Origin: Obelidium mucronatum
Lineage: Eukaryota > Chytridiomycota > Chytridiomycetes > Chytridiales > Chytriomycetaceae
Reading direction: 5' to 3'
DNA: 14,188 nucleotides
NCBI GenBank assembly: GCA_025765595.1
Contig: JAIVFH010000574.1
Span: forward strand, 1 to 14,188
The notes under the pieces are model-generated. The model was not told where the DNA came from. It saw only the letters and a program-made list of their open reading frames with translations, and made no database searches. How positions within the stretch are numbered: position 1 is the stretch's first letter; each line of letters starts with the position of its first letter. Shown piece by piece: positions 1 through 7,848 of the stretch. The position numbers were made by a program, and so were the translations under genes.

Positions 1-71
1 GCTTATCCCAGGAGTCGAACCTGGGTTTCCTCGGCCACAACGAGGTGTACTAACCGTTATACGAGATAAGC
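1..71 (-). tRNA. tRNA-His, anticodon GTG
   Basis: Read on the minus strand, the 71 bases fold as a complete cloverleaf. The acceptor stem GCTTATC pairs with GATAAGC at the other end. The anticodon stem CCTCG/CGAGG closes a 7-base loop TTGTGGC with anticodon GTG. The T arm carries GGTTCGACTCC, the internal B box of RNA polymerase III genes, and the D arm carries the A-box-like GGTTAGTAC. No intron is present. The discriminator base would lie just outside the window, as would the pol III terminator. In eukaryotes the extra G at position -1 of tRNA-His is added after transcription, consistent with the stem starting at G1. It is intact, so this end of the window is not obviously error-ridden. Confidence 0.97.
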
Positions 72-244
72 TGTGTTTCTCTTGTAATTTTGTACATTAT
101 ATATCTAAATGCAATTGTTCCATGCATTTCTTACCAACACAAGAGCTGCGGTGCAGAATTCTTTGAAGTTCAGGTTATCATCCTCCTGGAAACAATCTCC
201 AGTTGCACAAGGCCAAACTCAAAGATACAAAGGGCGTGTATGAA

Positions 245-1172
245 ATGGAGTCTAAGAAGAATAATGTAAAACAAATTATCTCGGATTTTCTTGCATCCCA
301 ATCGAAGTTGGTGGTAAGACCAAGCCCCCACAAGGGCCAGAAGCAAGACACTCGGCCAAAAAACAAAAAGCCCACTGAATACAATCCAATGAATATTGAC
401 AAGCAACTGATTGACCCGGGCTTAGTGTCAAGCGATTGTAGTCGACTCCTCACATATTGAGGCGGAGGGACGATAAAGGGCTTCCTGTTCAACTTCAACT
501 CACCGATGCGTCTGAATTCATCGAATTCAAACGGCACTTTCAGTTTCCTCGAAATGTCTCGAATATGAAGAATTGTATTGAAGAGTTTAACTGATTGATA
601 CTCGAGGACTTGATCTTCAACTTGCGTTTTATTTATTTGTCAACATTCAAATAGATTCTGCCACTGATATCGAGATCACATAATACATTGGGGTTTCCTT
701 TGAAACGAGTCTGAAGAAGTTTTACGGAGGCAAGGCGGGTGCAGAAAGCAACAAGTCGCACAACTCTATAAGAGTGGAGAGAGCAGCATCTACATCCGCA
801 GCAGTTTTCCACTTTCCTCATGTAATAAGAATGATTTAGCTGCGCAGCAAGTCGGTATTTGACTTTCAACAGGATCCGAGCGGGACTTTGCAATTAGGAA
901 CACAACTGATGGCGACTCGCATTCGCAATTACCCCGCAGATATCAGCCGATGGCCCTGTACTCCCATGTTTGAAAATCGTACGAATGTATTCCTGAACAA
1001 TAGAAGGAGAGACGTGGACTTATTATCGATGGATCAACTGATTCAAAACGTTTTGTCTTACCACTTGGCGCCATCTCCATCCAAACTCAACAACGTGGCC
1101 CATTGGAACAGAAAGCCAACTCGAAAAACAGACTCAAACACATACTTGGCATGTTTTTATTCTCAAATTTGA
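245..1172 (+). CDS. possible spliced gene, product unknown (weak model)
   Basis: I do not recognise this product. A frame-consistent model has exons 245-313, 442-584, 710-821 and 873-1172 (624 nt, 207 residues), with introns of 128, 125 and 51 nt. The first intron is the best supported: donor GTAAGA at 314, branch-like CAACTGATTGACC, acceptor TTGTAG at 441, and the two flanking frames join in phase 0. The last intron (GTAATA at 822 to CAACAG at 872) also joins two open frames in phase 0. The second intron (GTTTAA to ACGAG) is poor and was chosen mainly because it removes an in-frame TAA. A shorter reading simply ends at the TGA at 592-594 (73 residues). The protein starts MESKKNNVKQ, is basic and polar, and shows no domain I can name. 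The minus strand is also partly open here (178-537), so even the coding strand is uncertain. The AT-rich stretch ATTATATATC around 98-107 could serve as a TATA-like element. Confidence 0.28.
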
Positions 1173-1467
1173 TCTCTGTCAATGAACTGTTGCTGTGTTG
1201 AATTGTGATGCCATTGTGATATCCTGCCTTTTCGCAGATTCTGCCACGGAAATTTATATTGCGCTCTTTCACATGATTCTATGATATCCAGCTCTATTCG
1301 CCTCTGACGTATGATTTTTGATTGCTTATCTACCTGTCGAATTAAGTGCTGATTGTCTTTGCCGATTCAAATGTTATGAGAGAGTATTTTCAAGTCCCAC
1401 CGTGGTTCGACGGTTGCGGAAATACAGTTCACAAACAAACACCACTTTTGCTAATGAAGGCGTTATT

Positions 1468-2358
1468 TTATTCATTTGGACTTGTTCTCAAACTGCTTCG
1501 TCTTGGCGAAAACAAAACGCACTCCAATCTTGAATCCACCTCATCAACGTGTCGAAGGGGCTCTAAAATACTCGATGCACCAAACCATGGGATATGTCCG
1601 GCCTTCTTCATCCCCTTCAGCATCAACTCATCCAATTCATCTTTTCGTCTCTGTTTATGCCAATCAAGGATCAAATTCACCGTCTCCACAATAATTTCGA
1701 GACCGGCTCTTCCTCGCGCGTTCCAGTATACTTTGAATGCAGCCTCGATTATAAAAGAAAGAAGTTGATCTGGATCTTCGCCCTCAAACGCAGCGTATCC
1801 AGGGGTTTTTCGTGGTCCACCAAATGGAAGGGGGGCAGCAGAAAAAAACAAGCGACCAGCCAAACAGTATATAAAACGATGTGGATGGCATTGCGTGTTT
1901 TTGAAGCAAGTGAGAATTGCAGCGTGAGATTGGGTAAGGAGATCCATCGCGCTTCGATCGGCGGGACAGGGGTTGAGAGAGACTCTATTCAGGATCTCAT
2001 TGTACGTTATGGAAAGTGGGTGACGATTGAGGTGATACCGGGCGATCCGGTTTGATATCGAAGGTTTAAACTTGGACGCTGTTCGTTTTTTCCCCCCGCA
2101 GGCGAGAAGCATTAGGAGCTTCTTATTTAGTGCGGAAATACAAAGGGAGGGCATAAATCTTGGGTCGAACCTGTGCTGAATGACATTGAGAGTTTCTGGA
2201 TGCCGGAAATATTGTCTAAATGTCGGACGGTGGGCTCCGTCCAAGGAATGCAACTGGCTGCAATCTAGCTTGGCCAAATTCGCTGGAGCTGATATATGTA
2301 TGCAATCCCACGAGTTCGAAACTGTTAAGCCATACAAACTGGCGCCTCTGTGCAACAT
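1468..2358 (-). CDS. hypothetical protein, 296 aa, single open frame
   Basis: This is an uninterrupted minus-strand frame from ATG at 2358 to a stop at 1468. The frame stays open upstream to 2397 but has only a TTG there, so the ATG is preferred. A stop-free run of this length is unlikely by chance in DNA of this composition, and the antisense frames look less protein-like. The N-terminal half is rich in His, Leu and Cys with no visible domain. The C-terminal half looks like a folded helical segment: GEDPDQLLSFIIEAAFKVYW, then a charged amphipathic stretch around DWHKQRRKDELDELMLKGMK. No signal peptide or clear membrane span is seen. It lies about 180 bp downstream of the coiled-coil gene on the same strand. 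It may be a real gene, a 3' exon of a larger one or a decayed coding segment; the function is unknown. Confidence 0.4.
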   Translation of the reverse strand: MLHRGASLYGLTVSNSWDCIHISAPANLAKLDCSQLHSLDGAHRPTFRQYFRHPETLNVIQHRFDPRFMPSLCISALNKKLLMLLACGGKKRTASKFKPSISNRIARYHLNRHPLSITYNEILNRVSLNPCPADRSAMDLLTQSHAAILTCFKNTQCHPHRFIYCLAGRLFFSAAPLPFGGPRKTPGYAAFEGEDPDQLLSFIIEAAFKVYWNARGRAGLEIIVETVNLILDWHKQRRKDELDELMLKGMKKAGHIPWFGASSILEPLRHVDEVDSRLECVLFSPRRSSLRTSPNE

Positions 2359-2521
2359 GTGAGAATATTTATTCTTTATTTTTACTTCCCAGTTCAATCA
2401 GTTATAATTGGTTGATCAGAACCATTTCATTGAGGCCAGCTTTGCTCTCATTTTTGGAAACCATACTTTTTTTGCTGATTTTTCTTTAACTAGCATTGCG
2501 CTGTTTGAATAATTAGGTTTC

Positions 2522-2577
2522 AATCATACTTCTCTGCTTCAAGCTTTGGAATCATACTTCTCTGCTTCAAGCTTTTG
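2522..2577. repeat. 28-bp perfect tandem duplication
   Basis: A 26-base block starting AATCATACTTCTC occurs at 2522-2547 and again at 2550-2575, giving a 28-bp period with only the last base of the second unit differing. It covers the 3' end of the minus-strand gene ending at 2539. Because 28 is not a multiple of three, the second copy is read in a different frame and supplies the stop codon. Confidence 0.95.
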
Positions 2578-3181
2578 AATTTGATCCAAAAGTTTTTCCA
2601 CAAGCGTATTAATGCGGTATTGCTCTTCCATAGCGTATCTGAAAGTTTGCGCTGGATCAGTGGCAAAAAAAGTTCTTTGAATGCTCAAACAATTTCAAAC
2701 ATACATTTCCGCGTTATCTTTGTCATCATTGGCCTTCAAAATATATGCCATGTATTCGCGTGTTTGTCTTCTGCGGTGCCTGATGCCTGTGATGTTTCCA
2801 GCCATGTTCTCAAATTCTTGTATTCTCGTCTTTGTTGAAACTTGTGTGGGCGCTGTATTTTCCTCATGTGATTCTATATCCTGATTTCCGGTTATTCCTT
2901 CATTGCTGTCATAAAGTTCAATTACAGTGGCTTGATTTTCTTTTTTGGCCTGTCAGTTACGCGAAATAGGACTCGGCTTTCTTACTTGTGAAGAGCATCG
3001 GAGACCGGCGTGAAACGCCTTTGCAGTAATGCCACATCTGACAAAATAGAACTGGTTTTTTTTTTTTAAATACAGCCTGCAAGTGACTTTCCATGAACGG
3101 AACAAGCAAACTGTGATTTGGAGAACTTCTTTTTTTTTTGGGATCATATAAAAAGCATAATTTGTTGTTCACAGGTTCCAT
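2539..3181 (-). CDS. small coiled-coil protein, three exons, unknown function
   Basis: The model has exons 2986-3181, 2705-2939 and 2539-2638 on the minus strand (531 nt, 176 residues). Intron 1 (2940-2985, 46 nt) has donor GTAAGA and a branch-like AACTGAC. Its acceptor is the AG after CCAAAAAAG; an earlier AG lies only three bases past the branch and would break the frame. Intron 2 (2639-2704, 66 nt) runs from GTATGT to TTTCAG. All phases join. Residues 1-65 are basic, with lysine runs (DPKKKR, FKKKKP) and the segment CQMWHYC. Residues 66-100 are acidic and polar. The C-terminus is strongly helical, ending EEQYRINTLVEKLLDQIQKL, a heptad-like coiled coil. The family is not recognised. The stop sits inside the second copy of a 28-bp tandem duplication. 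Upstream in the same frame are two TGA codons (3194-3196 and 3308-3310) with protein-like sequence between them, so this could be the surviving 3' part of a longer gene. Confidence 0.5.
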
Positions 3182-3196
3182 ATTGATCCATTTTCA

Positions 3197-4595
3197 GGGG
3201 TGTTGTCTCCACATTAAATATTCATCTTCAACAATCTTTATCCCCACAGACGAAGTGTGGGTTTCCAGGCGTTTATCTGGATGGACTGAAAAAAAATTTT
3301 CACTCTCTCACGAAACATCAACTCGGAAGCCATCTCCACCACAGCAGCACTATGGAGAGATAGCATACAGTCCCATTAGTATGAATCAGCGAGTATACCG
3401 ATCAGGTAAGTAGTTGATGATTTATTGAATTTGTATCTGTCCTGCATCGCATCGCTGTTTGCCTGCGTCGCTTCTCTGCCATCCTCAAGCAGTGACTTGG
3501 CCAAACTCTGCACCATATAGGGAACGGACTTTATGCCCTGCCGCTTCCCCTTTCATTTCCCCCTTTTCTTGTACTTCCTAGAGTTGCGATGCGAAAGTGG
3601 CGCAGCGGAGGGGATGGCAGAGCAGGGCTCTTTAGGTTGTACTTGTGTGCATTCCTGTTGTCGACTTAGCGCTGCAGTCTGCGAACATCTTCTGGGCAGT
3701 GTTGAGTTGATCCACCCTCGAAGAAGGCCGATAAGAATGCAGTCGTGCAAAGCGTCCGCCACTCATAGCATGGAAGATAACTGAATGTCTCGGTAAATCG
3801 CTTAGGGACGGATCTAAAGGGATGACAGAACAACGACAACAACACGCAATGCGCGCCACGCTGCCGGTCCAGTCCTGCGCGGGATCCAGCCAGAAGCGTT
3901 CTACAACGGCCGACAGCGGTGGCAGCGCGAAGGCAACCGGCGTGGTTGTATCGGCAAAGTCCATGACTCCTTGCTAGTTTATGCCAGCAAGCAACTCACG
4001 GCCTTGATAATCTCTCAGATGCCATAAGCGCGTAGCCCGGCGAGTTCGCGGTGCGGCTACAATAAGCTTGCCTTCTTTTCTTACATTTTGTTTTATTCGT
4101 TTCGACTTTGGATTTCTGGGAGGTCTTTTGATGATTGACCGCTTGTAACGTATGGTCGGAAAATATTGGTGCAACCGCAGCAAATGGAAATAAAGCAAAT
4201 AATTACCTTTAATTCTCTATTTCTCTACATTTTAAACTTGCACAACGAACCAAAATCTGTCTGTGGGGTTACGCAGCTTTATTTTTGTGAAGAGTAAAGA
4301 TATTCAAATTTGATGTGTTTCTAAATCTAATAGTTGCTTGGATTTTGCGTTGCAAAGTTACAGATTGAGATCGTTATTTCTTCAAAAGCGTGTTTTTTTT
4401 TGATGATGGAAAAGTTCACCCAAAGAAGTTTGCAGAAATATACCGTACTTTGGAATATGCAAACGACCACTAGCAAACCAGAAGAAATTCCACAATAAGC
4501 TTATAACGAGTGCAAATGCACGTTCTTTACAGTGAAAAAGAATCAATAATAATATCTTCTACTAATCAGCCTCTCTTTTTTTTTTAATTTCTTCT
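3197..4595. other. gene-poor stretch with weak ORFs only
   Basis: No gene can be supported with confidence in these 1.4 kb. A 110-codon minus-strand ORF (3964 down to 3632) opens with a GC-rich, protein-like start (MDFADTTTPVAFALPPLSAV). It then turns into low-quality sequence, and may be a truncated first exon. Another minus ORF (4198-3974) is basic and ends just upstream of it. On the plus strand an open frame ends at a perfect donor, CAG|GTAAGT, at 3406, but no convincing partner exon follows. The part from 4199 to 4595 is AT-rich with T and A runs, as expected for 3'-flanking DNA of the BTB gene. Confidence 0.5.
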
Positions 4596-7500
4596 TTACT
4601 CCAAACGAACCTTCCCCTTCATCCCCGAATTAACCCCCTTCATCCCTTCAACAACAGCCTTCCCCGTCCGCTTCCCAACCCCAACATCATGATCCACTAA
4701 AAGCGTCTTTATCAAAAACTGAATCACACGCACATTCTTGACACCCGCCAAAACTCCCGCCATATACCCATCCAGCTTTTCGTTTCGGGATAAATCAAAG
4801 CCGTCTCGGACGGTTAGGTCGCCTTGTTTGGGGGTGTAGGGGGGGCGCGTGTAGGATGGGCTTGTGAAACTGGATCGTGTGCTGCTGGCACCGGCGGCGG
4901 CGTTGGTGGCGCTTGTTGTTCCGCCGCCGCCGCCGCCACGGATGGAAGACGCGTTGCTTGCTCGTGAGCTTATGTATTTCGATCGAGGCGGTGGAGGCGG
5001 TTGGAGAGTTTGAAGCATGTCAAAGAGACATAGAAATAGGTTGATGATGGTTTGGCCGTGTGGAGGTAAGCCGTATTGGACAGTGTATTGGATGATATCG
5101 GGAGTGTAAAAGTCTGGATTTAATCCACGAATGGGGGTGTTTGGAGTGGGTGTTTCTTGAGGGAAGGTTCCGAGAGACGCGATGGACTCTGTGTCGTCGT
5201 CACTGTCGTCGTCGTCGGTTTCATCGTCGTCGTTTCGTGGTGCCCGATTTCGGCGGCGTTCCTCCTTATCCTTTTTCGCCAGTTCTACAAGTTAAAAAAG
5301 TAAGAAAAAGACACAGCACACACACCAAAAAAAAAAAAAATAAACCTACGTTTACGAACACGATGACTGAACTTGATAACCTCCCCAACTTGTTCCACAC
5401 TACCCAACAACAACCAAGAATCAAAAACACCCTCCCCTGCCAATCCACAAATCTCTCCCCAAACACCTTCAAACAGTCTCTCCAACCGCTCCTGTGCTAA
5501 ACCCCGGCTCTTCCAGCTATAATAAAACCCACACTCGCTGTTGACTTTCTCATTGTTGATGCTGCTGCCGCTTCGACCCATTTTTCGTGGCCGTAACTGG
5601 TTGGGGCTTGGTGGCGGTGGTGGTGTGTGGTTCCTTGCAATGGGTCCGCTGCTGTTTCGGTCGTCAAAGTTGTTGGCGCCGCCGGCGTTGGATGACGTGC
5701 TGACTGTTGATTTGATTTTTGTCTTGAGGGAAAAGTTGAGGTGTGTGGAAGATGTGCTTAAAGACGGGTTTGAGCGAAATGCACTCCCGAGAACGGTTGG
5801 ATGCGATGTTGTTGTTGTTGAAGGGGTTGTTGGGGTACTTGTTGGTGGGACGGCTGAGATTGTGTCTGAAGCGGTGGCTGTATCTTTGGATTGGGGTTGC
5901 TGGGTCTGGACAGAACTGGCGGATGAAGTTGTTGATTGAGCTGCATTTGAAGCGGCGGCGGCAGCTGCTGCTGCTGCCGAAGACGGTGGCAAGTCTGCCG
6001 AAGACGGTGGTAAATCTGAGCTTGAACTGCGCGAATTTTCGGTAGTCAGGATGGATGCTATAGGAGTACCCGTTCGGATAGGAGAAGGGGCCAAAATCCC
6101 TTGCAAAGGCGGAGTACTCGCAGACATTCCCAGAAATTCGCGAACTGTTGAAGAAGCGCCAGGAGAGTTGTGCGATAGATTATGCACCTCGTTGATTGTA
6201 ACTGTGGATTTTCGTGGCACATCTTCCCATTCGACGCCGCCAGTGCCAGAAGCCATTGGACGCGCTGTGGATTTTCTGGTATGCACTCCTTCATCCAAGA
6301 CAAACGAATCGGCTTCGACTCCCGCTTCATCATCCTCTTCATCTGCATCCACAGAGTTGTCACTGAAATTCAACTCGCTTTCTTCGCCTTCATCCAAATC
6401 GTCAAACACGTCATCTAAACTCGATTCGGAATCATCAGAATCCGAATCAACATCTTCGTCGTGTTCGTCTCTGGCCATACGCCTGGAACGTCCATCCTCG
6501 GGTTCAACAGTGTCGCAAAACAGTCGATGACCAGTGCTCACCCAGCTATCCAGAATAACAATCTTTTGATAGCCAGATCCAGCATGTCCGAAGAGCTTAA
6601 AAAGGCGAATAGATCTCATAATGTAGTCGTGTCTCAGCAACGCTAAAGTCTTTTCGCGTTTTTGACGACGCTGATCCATGGAGTTTCGGATTTTAGCTAT
6701 GCGAATGGTTCTCTCTTGAAGGCGGCGTTCACGGCGTGATGGTGACGCGGGACGAGTATTCAAAGGCCGACGTGGGACCGCTTGCGGTTCATTGTTTGGC
6801 AGTGGGAGCAATGGGAGTGCTTGAAGATTTTGAATCGGGGGTGTTCCGGCTTCCGCGCCATCAGCGACAGGTATTTCAGGGTTTTGCTGTTGTTGTTGTT
6901 GTTGTTGCTGGTGCACAGCTGCTCGATCATTGTCTTCCCAATCATCGTCATCAGATTCATCATCATCATCATCATCTTCGTTATCCATTTGATGCTCAAT
7001 TTCAGCAAGCCTGTCCTGATCTGATTGAGCCTCCAAAACAAGTCTCTCACGATGTAGTTCAAGATCCATCAAAACGGTTTCAAAACCCTGAATCAAAGCA
7101 AATCCATTCGACATATTGAAATGGAGTCGTTCGTTTTCGTGCAGCTCGGTTTGTACAAAGGGCAAGTATTTGAAGCCAGTCTTTGTGCTACTCTTTGCAA
7201 TTAAAACGCCGAGATCTTCAATCGTCATTGAGTTTGTTGGATTCTGTGTAACTGTAGAAGTAGTGTCACGTGATGGACTTGTCATGTTTGAAGAAAGGAC
7301 GCCAGTTGCGTCGCTGAAGAAGGAGCTCAAAGGATACGCGTCTTTGAGATTAGCCAGAGACGCCATGTCGTTGTTGCGAATGCATTCGCGCGCCAAGTCT
7401 TTATTGTTTAGTTGATTAAAAAGAAAGAAAGAAAGAAGACACTCACAGCGACACGCCGCCTCGATGCCCGCCTCGGCGCCCAGGAAGTGAAACGCGCGCA

Positions 7501-7819
7501 CGAGGGCCGCGGCCAGCGGCGTCGACGCCAGGCGGTCCGCGTAGGCGCCGGTGTACAGCAGCTCGAGCGCAAGCGCAAACGCCGCTGCGTCGCCGCTATC
7601 GGCGCACGCGATCGCAACGACTTCGCTTTCGTTGTTGGCCCACGGCGGCGCCAGCCGCACGCGGAAGAACGCCGCCGCCGCACGCAGCACAAGCCCGTGC
7701 AGCCGCAGCTCGCGCGCGACAACCCCGTCGACTTCGAGCCGCACAGTCACGTCTGACAGAGGCGCGCCGTGCGTCCAGAGGAGGCGGCCCGTCGTGGCCG
7801 TCGTTTGAGTGTCGCCCAT
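4596..7819 (-). CDS. BTB/POZ-domain protein with long disordered acidic region
   Basis: Exons are 7447-7819, 5350-7398 and 4596-5284 (3111 nt, 1036 residues). Intron 1 (7399-7446, 48 nt) runs GTGAGT to AATAAAG with branch CTAAAC, and splicing yields a tyrosine (R-Y-L-A-R-E). Intron 2 (5285-5349, 65 nt) uses GTAGGT to TTGTAG; the alternative donor three bases on would give an early stop. Residues about 13-130 form a BTB/POZ fold: LSDVTVRLEV, then LRLHGLVLRA, then ALELLYTGAY, then the helical end completed in exon 2. BTB domains mediate dimerisation or bind Cullin-3, so an adaptor role is possible. No kelch, MATH or zinc-finger partner domain is seen. After it come a helical segment (about 205-262), an acidic run (about 265-282), nine glutamines, a basic segment (SRRERRLQERTIR), a second acidic block, a Ser/Thr/Ala/Pro-rich linker, and a C-terminal part with TPDIIQYTVQYGLPPHG and a poly-Gly tract that I cannot assign. 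Exon 1 is visibly GC-richer than the rest. The start codon has a good context (CCAAAATGG) and lies 29 bp after the TF1 stop. Confidence 0.88.
6884..6910 (-). repeat. CAA/CAG tract coding nine glutamines
   Basis: Nine successive Gln codons on the minus strand (mostly CAA, with CAG near both ends) lie inside the BTB protein, directly after its first acidic run. Near-pure trinucleotide tracts like this are prone to length change. Confidence 0.9.
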
Positions 7820-7829
7820 TTTGGATTAA

Positions 7830-7843
7830 TTTATTTATTTATT
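7830..7843 (-). terminator. three overlapping AATAAA poly(A) signals
   Basis: On the minus strand the 29 bp between the TF1 stop (7849) and the BTB ATG (7819) contain AATAAATAAATAAA, that is three AATAAA hexamers overlapping by two bases. AATAAA is the classical poly(A) signal; in fungi it is looser but common. Cleavage usually falls some 10-30 nt downstream, which here would be inside the start of the BTB coding region. The placement after the TF1 stop fits a role in ending TF1 transcripts. A simple AT-rich repeat is the alternative. Confidence 0.5.
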
Positions 7844-7848
7844 CATCT

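Noticed and set aside
3194..3310. TGA read as an amino acid (alternative genetic code)
   Set aside because: TF2 and the coiled-coil gene both appear to use TGA as a natural stop, and the long genes contain no internal TGA.
3138..3413. Plus-strand open frame ending at a perfect donor CAG|GTAAGT
   Set aside because: No downstream exon with a good acceptor and continuing frame could be found, and the left part overlaps antisense the better supported coiled-coil gene.
5285..5349. Alternative donor AG|GTTTAT for BTB intron 2
   Set aside because: It gives a frame that stops a few codons into exon 3, whereas GTAGGT keeps a long coding frame to the natural stop.
5141..5500. 119-residue plus-strand ORF across the BTB exon 3/intron 2 boundary
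   Set aside because: It is antisense to well supported BTB exons; its Arg/His runs are the complement of the acidic codons of that gene.
7412..7440. AAAG microsatellite as a regulatory repeat
   Set aside because: It is a short pyrimidine tract on the coding strand inside BTB intron 1 and is explained as normal intron sequence.
7820..7848. TF1 and BTB as one fused gene
   Set aside because: TF1 ends with a normal TAG after a complete tail, the BTB protein starts with its own ATG in good context, and no donor/acceptor pair removes the stop.
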